In this document: positions 1 to 10,457 of the stretch, in pieces | How positions within the stretch are numbered: position 1 is the stretch's first letter | Layout: each line of letters begins with the position of its first letter | NCBI GenBank assembly: GCA_002633005.1 | Contig: NMRA01000425.1 | Span: 220,805-251,141, forward strand | DNA: 30,337 bases | From: Phoronis australis | Taxonomy: Eukaryota; Phoronida; Phoronidae | Direction of reading: 5' to 3' | Translations under genes and position numbers: made by a program | Notes under the pieces: model-generated | Told to the model about the DNA's origin: nothing | The model's input: the letters and a program-made list of their open reading frames with translations, nothing else | Databases searched by the model: none

Positions 1-145
1 GTGGGAGAAAAACGCTTGTTTTCAGAATTTTACGAGGAATTTGTTGATGAATCTTTTAAATGTTATTGAAAAAGGCGAAAATACAAACGCGCGAGTCATA
101 TTTCTTCAGGCAGCCCTTAGCGGCTTCACGGGCAATAAAATGTAA
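1..145. other. left edge, no recognised feature
   Basis: No gene is recognisable. A short open frame begins at 60 on the plus strand, but it crosses the hairpin cluster that follows and resembles no family I know. Confidence 0.4.
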
Positions 146-244
146 TCGACCGAATAGATTCGTCGACCACAGATTTACCCTGTGGTTTTTCCGCTTGATC
201 CCAGACCGCCCCGAGTTGCTCCAGCATCCATCTCGGGGCGGTCT
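146..244. repeat. cluster of three hairpins
   Basis: Three inverted repeats follow each other. The first pairs 146-155 with 158-166 (one bulged C, 2-nt loop). The second pairs 166-172 with 180-186 (7 bp, 7-nt loop). The third is a perfect 13-bp G/C-rich stem, AGACCGCCCCGAG at 203-215 with CTCGGGGCGGTCT at 232-244, around a 16-nt loop. The GC-rich third stem stands out in AT-rich surroundings. It could be the end of a mobile element or a structured RNA; the sequence does not say which. Confidence 0.6.
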
Positions 245-929
245 CTCACGAGGGTTTAGCGTTATGATGCTGACTAGCCATCATAAAAGTTTTCTGGGGC
301 TTAGGGAATCGGAGTGGTCACCAGTGTAAGCCAGAAATTCTCCACATGCAATGGTGCAAGACCACATCTGGGCTGTGACGGGACATGACATTAGACAAAA
401 TGGGCCCCCACCGTGTTCCTTGAAGGCACAATACCAATTTCCGTTCTCCCTGCAGCTGCCAGTTGTGACATAAAATATCCTCAAGCACCATGTTTATTCC
501 TACATTTGTATCTGATTTTGGATCCATTAAAACCGCAATTTCCTGTCCGTTTCAATGGTTTTTGTATCAGAGGTTGTGATTTGGTGTCGACTGATGTTTT
601 TCTGATAGTTTCCAATTGGAACTGTTAATGTTTCCTCTTACAGGTCAAGTGGTCAGTGATTAAGTAATTGGGCCACTGGGTTTTCAATCAGTCTGGCCTG
701 ACTGCTCACATAAGTCACTGTAGTCTCATCAATACTGGTGCAATGATAATGACCGGTGATGGATGGACAGTTAGTAAATCTAAATTCCTCTAGCAGCATA
801 TCTAAAACTTAAAACGTTTATGAAGCCATGTTAAAGAAATAAAATTACTTTCGATTTAGGCCTCTTGCTGGTGCTCTAGTCTCAACTTTACTAGGATGGG
901 AGTTGATATTTGGTCTATAGTGAGTCTCT
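245..929. other. non-coding stretch
   Basis: I see no gene. A minus-strand open frame (281-484) reads through but matches nothing I recognise. The stretch may be an old repeat. Confidence 0.4.
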
Positions 930-1065
930 TATCAAGGCCCGCAACCCCTCGATTTTGGGGCCGAACTTCGGTCCCATTCCCTTATGAAAAATATTAAAAA
1001 TCACTCTAAATTCCCCTTTGATGCCCAAAAATTGCCCTCAAGTGATTGAAAAAAAATCCCCTTGA
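930..1065. repeat. dispersed repeat family C, copy 1
   Basis: This stretch aligns by eye with 3735-3870. Both have a TTTTGGG or AATTGGG start, then a GG(T/A)CCCATTCCC block, a stretch related to AAAATCACTCTAAATTCCCC, and a run of short C-rich blocks separated by A-rich spacers. Divergence is substantial, so the family is old. No coding content. Confidence 0.45.
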
Positions 1066-1837
1066 GGTTCAAATCACTTGTAACTCACACATGCAGGCGA
1101 CTATGCACCATACCGTTTGTGTTTCCAAGACGATAAACCTTAATCTGGTGGAAATAATATCAGAGGAAGTGCTCTCTAACCACAATTATCTTGGGCAGGT
1201 TTTTATGAATAGGCTTGAGTTGCTGCAGGCTAGGATAATGCACCTTGCCTAGCCTTAAGTCTTAGTTAGCAAGGTAGATGTAAAGGTTATTCTCAGGCAT
1301 GAACGAAAACTCCTCATGAATATTTTTAACTGAGGAACTATTTGAGACAGATTTCATAACATTCAGTGAATGCTCTTAATTAAAGTTTGTTTCTGTGTTG
1401 GAAGTCATGTTTATTGGCGCTTGGTCTTTCTCTGGTCTCATCTACCATTACTGTGTTCAAGTTCAAGATGCTATGTCTCACTAAAACCAGAAATATTTAA
1501 ATTCGGAGCAAGCACCACCTAGTGTCACATCTTGGAGAACTGTATGTTCACGTATAATCAGGAAAAGAAACAAGTATTAAAAAATTATGGTTTTAAAGAA
1601 AACACTGCAACTGATACACATAAAAACAAATATGAACATATAAAAAACCCTAGTAATTCCAAATATTATGCAATTGTTATTTGATAGTGTAATAAACAAA
1701 TAGTCTTGTGAAAGATTTTCGCGAGATTGTAATGGTAACTCAGTTTCTCAGATGTTTTCCACCACAGTGGAGAACACGGGGTTGTTTGTAAATTAATACA
1801 TTATTTGCATATTCACAATTTAATGAGACTATATATT
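1066..1837. other. non-coding stretch with one CTCF-like motif
   Basis: No gene is seen. At 1511-1526 the minus strand reads ACACTAGGTGGTGCT, which differs at two positions from the CTCF-type core CCACTAGGTGGCGCT. The match was made by eye and not scored. Confidence 0.3.
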
Positions 1838-1937
1838 CGAGGTATTTTGTGCTACCTAGTGGCCATTTTTACCGTTTTTGAATCCGTCTCTCTGTCAACC
1901 AAACCACTCTAAGGATGATTGTGAAAATTGGCATACG
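1838..1937. repeat. modular repeat family A, single diverged module
   Basis: About 100 bases match 25574-25675 closely: a GCTACC(T/A).GTGGCCATTTTTAC block, then CAACCAAACC(A/G)CTCTAAG, then GATTGTGAAAATTGGCAT. This is one module of the larger array at 25290-25810. On the minus strand it carries TGGCCACTAGGTAGC (1850-1865), related to the CTCF core. Confidence 0.75.
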
Positions 1938-2030
1938 GTATTCGCCCTAACACGCGCCCATGCCCCTGTAAGCACCCCCCCACATGTTTTCAGACTTTGC
2001 TAAAATAAGCTCCCAGTCCATGAACACCAT
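1933..2030. repeat. diverged repeat with a TACGGTATTC head
   Basis: It begins TACGGTATTCGCCC and runs through C-rich blocks spaced by AAGC and AAATAAGC words. The reverse complement of 3365-3433 starts TACCGTATTCCC and shows the same AATAAGC..CCC rhythm, so the two may be inverted relatives of one family. The similarity is weak. Confidence 0.3.
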
Positions 2031-2090
2031 GTACATGCAAAAAATGTCTTACCTACAGTTCTAAAATTCTACAGTAACGTCTTCAATTTA

Positions 2091-2387
2091 TCAATAAGAT
2101 CCGACAGTCCTGAAAAAAATTATTGTGTGCGGACTTTGTAGACCACGAGCCTCGCTGCTATGTCGGTATTTAGTTGCGACTATACACTTCAAACTTCCGC
2201 CGTGCTTCAAAAAGAACACAAAAGTTTTGCTGATCTTGCAAGGGACGTGTCCTATTATGGTCTGGCCTTTCAGAACAAACGCAGCGTACTTGTCAAAGGG
2301 ATTGTATTGTATCTTTCCCGTACAGATCTTCTCCCTCAACAGGAATCCAAAGTTCTTTGCACATACGTGAAAACCGCGAATCGAAGA
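2091..2387 (-). CDS. HIRAN-like domain fragment, gene piece or mobile-element relic
   Basis: A minus-strand frame of 98 codons is open from just after a stop at 2388-2390 to a TGA at 2091-2093. It contains, in order, GFHVC, NPFDKYAAFVLKG, IIGHVPCKIS, FFLKHGG, and a terminal GL.SP..IIFF strand. The N-(P/Y)-D-x-x-A, V/I-GH-x and FLxxGG spacing resembles the HIRAN domain (DNA-end binding in HLTF/Rad5) and the expanded families of short HIRAN-like proteins that I recall from cnidarians and molluscs. There is no ATG at the expected place. TTTTTACTAG before the frame could be a splice acceptor, making this an internal exon. No helicase domain is visible nearby. The family call is from memory of motif order and the status (live or dead) is open. 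Confidence 0.5.
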   Translation of the reverse strand, partial: SSIRGFHVCAKNFGFLLREKICTGKIQYNPFDKYAAFVLKGQTIIGHVPCKISKTFVFFLKHGGSLKCIVATKYRHSSEARGLQSPHTIIFFRTVGSY

Positions 2388-2390
2388 CTA

Positions 2391-3364
2391 GTAAAAACTT
2401 GACCTTTGTTAAAAGCATGTGGCCAGGAAGCGCGCCACATTCAAGTACCTGTCATTCAAGTACTGGTCTTCTGGAATAATCTATTAGTGAAACCGGTTGC
2501 ATAGCATTGGCAAGAAATAAATACTGGCACTGATCTCCGAAAGTTTCTAATGCCGAAAAAGACGTTTGCGTTATTTCTAGGAGGAATTATTAAATTAGTT
2601 GTAATTGGTGTTTTTAAAGTCAAAATGACCCACTGATACACCCCCTGAATCTCCCGAAAATGAAATAACTGTTAGACTGTCACGCATCCAGTCACCCCGC
2701 GACTCAATGACATCGGCTTCAACCGAGACAATTCTCGAACGTTTTTTAACAGATGAGATCAACAAGTGCTAAATAAAACATGTTCTGCTTTATACTGTTT
2801 GTGTTAATTTCCTTAGTTACAATGCACACCTTAAGATTGTTACATCACGTTTGCTCTGCCAGATGAACTCTGATGACATGCACGCGCTCGCTCGCTCACT
2901 CACACACGCTGGCGAACTTCAAAACAAACATCACGTGACAACAACATGTGTGTTAGGCCAGAGATTTTTCTTGTGTTGCGGAGTATGATCTAGTGCAGAT
3001 TTGGACTTAATATGCAGTTAATCCTAACTCGATAGGAACTTAAAAATCTTAGGGACGCTATTTTGAAAACTTAAAGAGGACCTGAGGTAATTTGTTGAGT
3101 CAAAACTATATTTTTACCCAAGAATTCAAGTTGACCTATAGGCGATCGTCACGACGCATCAGTCGGAGAGTTTTAGCTCTGGGATTTCATTACAATTTTC
3201 TGAAAAATTATCGTACATATAATTGAACAACGAAGCTTGATAGCAGTGCACCACAATTTTGTAGAAAGTCTGTCATAGGTTACAAATACGTCACAGAGTG
3301 TAAATTTGATGAATCCTAGCTCAAGATTTCACCCATGTCGTAGACCGGGTTTCAACTGCCTTAG
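2391..3364. other. non-coding stretch
   Basis: No gene, RNA or clear repeat is seen. A short CGCTCGCTCGCTCACTCACA simple-sequence run lies near 2884-2905. A minus-strand frame at 2456-2641 has no recognisable content. Confidence 0.4.
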
Positions 3365-3433
3365 GCTGTAATAAGCCCTCCGGAAACAATTTTTTCAAAG
3401 TGCCCTGGGTGCTTATTATGGGAATACGGTAGT
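3365..3433 (-). repeat. possible inverted relative of the repeat at 1933-2030
   Basis: Read on the minus strand it starts TACCGTATTCCCATAATAAG and continues with C-rich and T-rich blocks similar in order to 1933-2030. Only the first ~30 bases align convincingly. Confidence 0.3.
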
Positions 3434-3734
3434 TCTTGTTTGCTTTTGTGTACTGAATTCCTGGCCATTACCTGATGGACTTATTGCATTCCATCACTTC
3501 ATTTTTGATTGCTTTGGCATTTACTATATTGCCATCAGAGAACTTCTCAGATTAGATTGCCAGAATGGTTGATGGGGGTATTTCTTTGGCATTCTTGAAA
3601 TAGGTCAATTACTAAGGGTTCACCTGGAACATTACGGTGTATCGCCAAGGGGCTGATATAATAAACTTCATTTTTTGGTTACCACCTGAAGAATATTCTA
3701 CAAGTATCTCTATATAAAAGTGTTACACGCCCTG

Positions 3735-3870
3735 TCAGACCTTCGCCTGAAATTGGGTCCAAATAGAGGACCCATTCCCTGCTTCAAATTTCTTTGAAAT
3801 CACAAAATTCCCACCGGAGGATGAAAATTTTCACCTATGAAATAAAAATTCTCCCTCTTGCAAGGTAAAA
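3735..3870. repeat. dispersed repeat family C, copy 2
   Basis: It corresponds to 930-1065: AAATTGGGTCC, AGGACCCATTCCC, then TTGAAATCACAAAATTCCCA and C-rich/A-rich alternation. Same orientation as copy 1, strongly diverged. Confidence 0.45.
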
Positions 3871-4080
3871 ATGCCGACTGCATTTTGTTCCGTGACAAGG
3901 TTAAAAATTCAGAATTATGTTCAAAAACATAAGAATAAGTTTATCAGTAAAATTTTTTTATTTCTTCATTTCAACAATAACTTTACATAATCATCAGGGA
4001 GATCGATTATCAAAATCGTGTTTTCACTATATGAAGAGTTGCAAAAAAATTCCTCTTTCCCAGAAAACTCCTTGGATATC

Positions 4081-4122
4081 TCCTCCCTCCANCCTCCCTC
4101 CCCCCCTCCCCCCCTCCCCGGT
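4081..4122. repeat. C-rich homopyrimidine tract
   Basis: Four or more C runs of three to seven bases separated by single T, containing an ambiguous base at 4092. The minus strand is a run of G tracts with the spacing expected of a G-quadruplex. The N suggests the tract disturbed sequencing. Confidence 0.7.
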
Positions 4123-5049
4123 AGGCACAGGCACCACACAATTGTAACCTAGAGAGGACGCTGAGAGATGAAGCTTTGTGGTATCAGCTCTGAAGCATAC
4201 AGATAAAAACCAGTGTCGTTGGCAATCACTGCCCTGACATCTAGGGGAGACAGACAGGACTTTAAGTTCAGCCTTCAGTCATGTTGGGATATACTGGTGT
4301 CATATCTAGCACAGAAAAGGAGGATACAGTGTTGGTGCCACTTATCAAAAATAACTTAATGATTACGGTCACAGTGACATCAAAATAGTGAACTGAAAAT
4401 ACAGATAAGCAAACAATAGTTGAATTTCTTCCTGTGGTAATAAATTTTGTTTCTATCTCGGCTATTGTTTCTCACAATGTGCTTTAGGTTTCATTAAAGC
4501 TATGTGGGACCATAGAAATTTGGTTAACTTCGGAACATCTCAGAAATGGTAGATTGTATTTATACAAGGCTTTCAGATATATACATGTCAAACTTCATGT
4601 GTTTTTATATGGGTGACTGTTATTAGCTGAGGTTGCTGTTCCGAGAAATATATTTTCATGAGATCGAAAGTAGGGCAATGCACTACAATGCAATGTTAAT
4701 TTATATTGCCCGTATTACGTATTAAGAGGTTTATCTTGTATTAAGTTTAGTACATGATGACACTATTTTGTAATAATTCTTTATTCCCTCTGAGCCTGGA
4801 AATAATTAGCACACCTGTAAAAATAGGCGTTTGCTACATGAAAAACCAGTTACCCTGTGGGTCAGAAAGTGAAGCATATGGCCATATTCATCTGGCTGAT
4901 AGGACACCACCAGGACTGAGTGACTAAACAATTTAGTCCATACAGTCCCTAAAAACGCATGAATGTTAAGCCCTGTCTATAAAAAAATCATATCTGAAGG
5001 TATGGACTTTTGGAACTAAAGAAACAAACTTTAAGAGTTTGTAGACTGT
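4123..5049. other. non-coding stretch
   Basis: No gene, RNA or repeat is recognised; the sequence is AT-rich with many short stops in all frames. Confidence 0.4.
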
Positions 5050-5117
5050 GACTGGGCCAGAAGTCATGTATAGGAAGAGTGTGTTTACTGACTGGGCCAG
5101 AAGTTATGTATAGGAAG
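5050..5117. repeat. 28-bp tandem duplication
   Basis: GACTGGGCCAGAAGTCATGT with its next eight bases occurs at 5050-5077 and again at 5090-5117 with one mismatch, separated by 12 bases. A small recent duplication with no evident function. Confidence 0.8.
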
Positions 5118-5187
5118 TAATTCATTAAGAAATACAAAAAACCCGCAAAAATCTAATGAAGGTGCTCTGAAGATCGACACTTAGTGA

Positions 5188-5265
5188 AATAAATAAAAAA
5201 TTTAAAGGTGAGATTGACAAGGAAACCTAGAACATAAACAACCATAATGAGCCCAATGCTTGATA
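5188..5265. repeat. dispersed repeat family D, copy 1
   Basis: The stretch from AATAAAAAATTTAAAGGTGA through AACATAAACAACCAT matches 25940-26012 (AGGTGAGAT.GAC, GAAACC.AG, ATAAACAA.CAT, ATGCT) in the same orientation. Probably copies of one non-coding element. Confidence 0.6.
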
Positions 5266-6542
5266 TACTATTAGCTAGCCAGTATTAGGAGGAGATGAAC
5301 TGCGCTCACCAGAAGCTGTTTTGAGACCTCTGTTTTTATTTAAAGCTAGATGTTTTGAATTACACGCCTACAATACATGTGGTGATTTGACTGTGAATTA
5401 GGCACAGTTATGGAAGGGTTGTCGTTTGCAACCTTGTACCTGTGGTGCTGAGGCCTCTTAAGGTTGTTATAGGAACAATCTGTTTTTATTGTTTAAGCTG
5501 TTTTTAATTGCTTGCAGTTGCATGCAGTGTGTTAATAGCTTTGGAATTTTGCCCCAATATGTTGTTACATGCACTCTAGAAAGTTTGAGCTGTGTTTTGA
5601 CAGACTATTGACCGTTACAGAACAGTAGACATTCTCATGTTTTTGATTTATGATTCTCAAAGCTTTCCTTGAATGAGTTATTGTTATTCTAAATGTTTTT
5701 ATTTCAGTGGTCATTGCGTGGTTAAGTTCCTCAAGAAAACTTATTGTAAAAACTATTGATGTCAGTCATATACTACTTCCAACTTTACTTTTCACTTCAT
5801 CTTGCTGAACTGCAAGAACATGGAAGAAACTACAAAGAAAACAGTCATCAAGTATTTGCATTAGTTTATGAGTCTTGTGAGAAGGAGCTTGAATGTTTGT
5901 TATGGAGAACTTTTAACTGTATTGCCACATTTGGCCTTAGGGTGTCTGTGTGCAACTAATAGCTTTCTTCCCAGAAGATATATTGACTTGTCTTTATGTT
6001 TATTTTCTGTTTTACTACAGTCTGGTTATTATTAATGACTACACCTGTATGCGATGGGCCTATGTAAGGGATATTACCTGGGCTTAGGTGTGAAAATTAG
6101 GCGCATGAGCCAATATGTGAAGAACATGGGTAAAAAGAAGGTCCCGAAAAAGGTATTATTTTGGATATGGATTTGACATATTTTTGTGCCACATAGTAAC
6201 TATTTTAACTATTTTGGCTCAAAACTGGTGAAAGAGTCACTATGAAAGTGAACAGATGTGTTTGCATTGAGAGGGATGCTTCATTTTTAGATGGTTTGAC
6301 TGCTGTGGCACACCCTAATGACCAATTTTGTTTTGAGCTCCTGTTACCCTTCATGCTAACTCCTGTCTTTGGAATCCAGGTGGCACTGCATCACATTCTC
6401 CAATCGGTCATGGGGGCCAGTGATATAGTTCTTTCAGTGTTGATGCTCTCATGTGCTGCAACATTGTCTTTAGGTACTAGACATTGCTGTACTAATGAGT
6501 TTAGTACATCAGTAAGGCTTTGACATCAGTGGCAATGAAAAA
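5266..6542. other. non-coding stretch
   Basis: Nothing recognisable as a gene. Short open frames at 5756-5959 and 6242-6523 have no family resemblance that I can identify. Confidence 0.35.
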
Positions 6543-6830
6543 AAGGGGTGGTTGAAGTATTGTATACCACCATTGAAGTTCTATGGCATTCAACTCGCTC
6601 TACAAGAATAGATTACCTACCTAGGTGTCACTCTCCACCAACACCTTTCTTGGACACAACATGTGATGGATGAAATCACCAAGATGCAGTAGATTATAAA
6701 TCATGACTGTGGTGCTTGCTTTTCTGAAAATGACTGCCCCACATGGCAGACGCTTCCCGGCTCCTTCTACTGGGGATTGATGACTGTCTGGTTCCTGGCA
6801 AAGTTTCATCTTCCTCTACTGGTGTTCATT
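6543..6830 (+). pseudogene. decayed non-LTR retrotransposon reverse transcriptase fragment
   Basis: The plus frame starting at 6543 reads through FYGIQLALQE, a TAG at 6609, then ITYLGVTLHQHLSW with TQHVMDEITKM to a TAG at 6690, and continues open for another 45 codons. YLGVxL....L.W..H(V/I)...I.K is the well-known conserved block just after the catalytic core of jockey/R1/I-type non-LTR reverse transcriptases. Two in-frame stops and the lack of an upstream catalytic F/YADD motif show a dead fragment. The plus frame near 7008 reads VPGYSG, like the RNase H VPGHSG block of such elements, but it is too isolated to annotate. Confidence 0.6.
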
Positions 6831-6893
6831 GACAATGACCAAGGCCCTGAACCATGAGTCAGATAGTTCATGTCTGACATCTTTGTGTCTATA

Positions 6894-6925
6894 GGGAGGG
6901 GGGGGGGGGGTTCTTANGGGGTTCT
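6894..6925. repeat. poly-G tract
   Basis: A long run of G with one A near its start, followed by TTCTTA, an ambiguous base at 6917 and a repeated GGGGTTCTTA. A slippage-prone tract, and its length may be wrong in the assembly. Confidence 0.7.
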
Positions 6926-7184
6926 TATCTCTTTAAGCCAGACAGCCTCTCTGACACCTTGTTCAGGCCAAGAACTTTTGTCCAAGTACCCTCACGTCTT
7001 CTGTCTCAAAAGTGTGCCAGGTTACAGTGGTCATCTGCCCAACTTGTTGGTGTGCTATACAACTGAACAAGTTGGACTCGATGGGAGAACGTCATGTGCC
7101 ACTGAAATGAGTAGGGTTTTCGCCCATTTTAATATCGAAGTGGGTTTGTTATGTTTAACTTTTAAGCTGATTTGGGTCTTGTAA

Positions 7185-7450
7185 TAGAAAATGTTTTTCA
7201 TTACTTTCTGATTATTATAAGCTAGACTATTTTACTTACAAGAAGCATGTTTGTTGATGTCATACGTTTTAACCCTCAGTCTATGGGTGTTGTTCCTTGG
7301 CTGAATTTTGCTGCATCAGATCGACCTGGATGTATTTAGCATGAAAAATAATTGCAGGCTGCATGTGGGCCCACTGCACTGATCACCTGGAACCATTTTT
7401 ATGCTTTATTAATATATAGTTGAAGCTAGCTGAGGACATAGAATTACCTG
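7185..7450. other. non-coding stretch
   Basis: No gene or repeat recognised. Confidence 0.35.
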
Positions 7451-7540
7451 ACTCAAGGGTTTTAGCAGTGTGGCCCATTGGGATTTGAATCCATGTCCTC
7501 TAGTCAAGAAATCGTGCACCTGACTAGCCTTCTCGGGTGT
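7451..7540 (-). mobile_element. possible tRNA-derived SINE fragment
   Basis: Read on the minus strand, a GGCTAGTCAGGTGCA segment resembles a pol III A box and, about 35 bases later, GGATTCAAATCCC resembles a B box (consensus GGTTCGANTCC). The remaining tRNA stems are not conserved, so a tRNA-like SINE head is more likely than a tRNA gene. Confidence 0.4.
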
Positions 7541-9017
7541 AAGATTTAAGCTCATACTGGAGTTTTCTGCTTAAATACACATCTTTAGAAGTGCTCTGAG
7601 TGGTTATACATTTGCAACAGGGTTCATTGCTTAACATTACATCAACTTCCCAAATGTGACTTTTCAATAAATACTTTTAAGATAGCCAAACCGGAATTGA
7701 TGTCATCATATTTAAAGCCTCCATTGATTTTTCGTTAGCGAGAATTTTGGCATTGGTATTGTGAAGAGTAAGTCGGTCCTTTTTAAGGACTTAAAATGTG
7801 TGTTCACACTGACACCTGTGTGTTCCTGGATCCTGTACCACCCTGAGGGGGGTTAGGTTCCCCCAGTGCAGTAAGAGCTAGGGTTCTTGTTGTGTGACAA
7901 CTATATGACACATGAAGTGACAACTTGTCATTAGTGGCAGGCTCCATAGGAATTGAACCAGAGCTTATCCCAGATGGTGTTGATTAGTTTGAAGTAGGTT
8001 TTAGCCTCTGTCATTTGATGATCCCTGTCAGTTGCTCTGAAAAGCATAAATAGATCAGTTTTTTAATCATGTGTTGAATTGTGCATGTGTACATTTCAAT
8101 ATTCTGCTATAATGATTTGAATGCAAGTGGATGAGAAAGCATGCAGTATTTATCCCGGAGTATCCAGCGAAGTCCTCTGCACATCAAATGCTCAATGGCG
8201 TCATCACGGATTGAAGTGGGTTAGTCATTGCTCATGGGCTTGACTGACAATGTGCTGGGTGAAATAATTGTGTTCGTAAGCTAACGCTTTAGTTTACAAG
8301 TTTCAAAGTCTAAAATTAATAATGAGTATGGCAAATGACCAAGTTGAACATGATTGTTTTTAAAATTGAAAAATAGACAGTAGCTGTCTTTGAATTTATA
8401 AAATGGATGCATTATAAGAGAAATCAGCAAATAGGTTTTCTTCAGTATTGTGACTTTATTAGCCATGAGCATTACATAATTTTTGAATGATTAGGACAGG
8501 TTGGGCACAGTCTGGCTTGGACTTCCTTAGGCGCTGGGCAACAAACCTCCAAATGTTAGTTTAGGAGTTGTCTCATGCATGTCTACATGTTGGTTAATGG
8601 CTCCTATTGACTGGAAATGCTGGTTCCAAGAAGGCTGCCTTGAGTGACTCTTCCATGTTATGCAACATCCTCCAACATGGAGTTAAAGGAGAATGCCACC
8701 CAAAAACAACCTATTTTATATCAATTTAGATCTAGTAGTTCCACTCGATAACAGCAAGTTCAGTTGTTTCACCTGACACGTAACGATAGATGAAGGTGTT
8801 GAAATTAACCAATGACGTAATCGGTTTGAATGCAGTCTGTTCAACTGTTCACAACACGCTTACTCAGGTGTCAACTTATCGTTTGAATGCGTTGTTTTTC
8901 ACCAATAAATCATCAGAATTTGATGTAAATCCCTTACAAATACATCGAGTTGTTGAACAAATGTATTGTTTTATTTCAGTGTTACGGATTTATTGGTACT
9001 TGAACAAACCGTAGACT
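7541..9017. other. non-coding stretch
   Basis: No gene is supported. Near 7946-7970 the minus strand has GGTTCAATTCC, another B-box-like word, without a convincing A box. From 8690 the sequence resembles generic old repeat (AAAGGAGAATGCCACCCAAA) but I found no second copy in the window. Confidence 0.35.
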
Positions 9018-9250
9018 ACAGAGTTACCATGGTCGATCTCGGGAGTTTGGGTCTGTTTGGTGATAAATTCGAATCATTCTTCCGTGAAATACAGACGGAG
9101 GAACATAGCTTTGTGTTGTACTTTGAGACTTGCGACATTTTCAGTTCTCAACACACAAAGCGCTTGTTTAAACTCCCCACCAGTGGCTCGGAACCCGATC
9201 TGAGGCCCGTGGCGGCCGCCGGGACTGGACATCATGAACATAAACCAGCT
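9018..9250. other. CpG-containing patch with a NotI site
   Basis: A local rise in GC with several CpGs and GCGGCCGC at 9212-9219, unusual in this AT-rich window. Frames are open on both strands (plus 8966-9253, minus 9074-9502) but neither resembles a known protein. It could be a promoter-like CpG patch or a young insertion. Confidence 0.3.
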
Positions 9251-9765
9251 TAAGTTGGAAACTAAACCTACTGTCACGAAAAGACTATAATAGTGAGCCA
9301 AAGAAATAATGTGCATGTAATTATTGAGGTGAATTAGCCACGAAACTGAAAATCTACTTAGTTGTCGGGCCGCAAAGCAGTCAGGTTCCTCTTCCACAGA
9401 ATCGTCAGGGAAAAGGTTGTACAGTAACAATGATTTGAATAATGTATTTGTATATCTTAAGTCCCATTTAGACATCAACTTTTGGCCGGGCGCTACTGAC
9501 ACGGAGCAAATTGACCCGTGTCAAGCGGCAGTTTACACACACAACTCACTAACCGTGGCAAGACAGAAATTAAAGGCTGGTGAGACTGGATCGCACATGC
9601 GCTGGTTTACAAATGACGACAGTTGCAGAAACAAAGAACCCGTACGTAGGTCATTGCACAAGCGCAGTAGAGATGATCCTTTCTGCCTTACTCCAGTTTC
9701 ACGTTAAGACTTATAATGGACACAGCGCAAGATGTTCGGGCGCAAATTACTCTACCTCACAAACG

Positions 9766-9878
9766 GGTGGCAAAAATTTGCCACAGGGGTGTCAATTTGC
9801 GCCATGTCAGTCCGTTTACACACTGGAACAACTTGTTCCATGTCAGCTGATCCATGTCAACTTTGTAAGTGTAAACGG
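9766..9878. repeat. nested palindromes
   Basis: The stretch has GTGGCAAA/TTTGCCAC arms at 9766-9783, then CCGTTTACAC (9812-9821) paired with GTGTAAACGG (9869-9878). Inside that pair sits TGGAACAACTTGTTCCA (9824-9840), a palindrome with 8-bp arms and one central base. A related AGTTTACACAC block also occurs upstream near 9528. The arrangement suggests the end of a palindromic non-autonomous transposon rather than coding DNA. Confidence 0.5.
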
Positions 9879-10457
9879 CACTTAAATAAAGATTCCTTAT
9901 CATGTGACCATAGCATATAAAATCAAGTTATTGTTTCACAACAGCTTTCTGTCAGCAAACACTGAATTAGGATGCGCTCACACGGCCTCGGTGCCCGGTC
10001 AATTACCTTCATTGCATCTAAAGCCGACCGGGTAACGCAGTGGTTTATTCATTGCGCGCTAATGTCAAAATATTTGCACTCACAAAACTCCAAAGGCATT
10101 ACAAATTGTATCTAATGAGACAGACTTTGTTTCATTTTTATATTAGGGTGAGAACAATTCACTTTGAAACAGAACGCAGAATAATAAACAATAAACGTCT
10201 ACATGGCAACTCGCCCGGCAACATTAATTTAATCCCGACTCAGTTGTCGAGAGTTCATCTGACGAAGACTTCACGGGTCGGTTCATTAGGTTTCACAGGC
10301 TATCAGCTCGAACCGCAATACACTGACCAAAAATACTAGAGTCTGGTGCCTTGAACAGGCACTGGGAACGGAATGTATGGATAGTTCTTTGGTAAGCCGG
10401 AATTCGTCGGAGAAATCACATGAGACACGGAGATGTTTCACGGCCTCGTACTTGCTA

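Noticed and set aside
281-484. Cysteine-rich minus-strand peptide
   Set aside because: Single open frame with no signal peptide, no homology that I recognise and no splice borders.
9074-9502. 142-codon minus-strand open frame
   Set aside because: No family resemblance; it overlaps another open frame on the other strand in a CpG-containing patch, where stops are scarcer.
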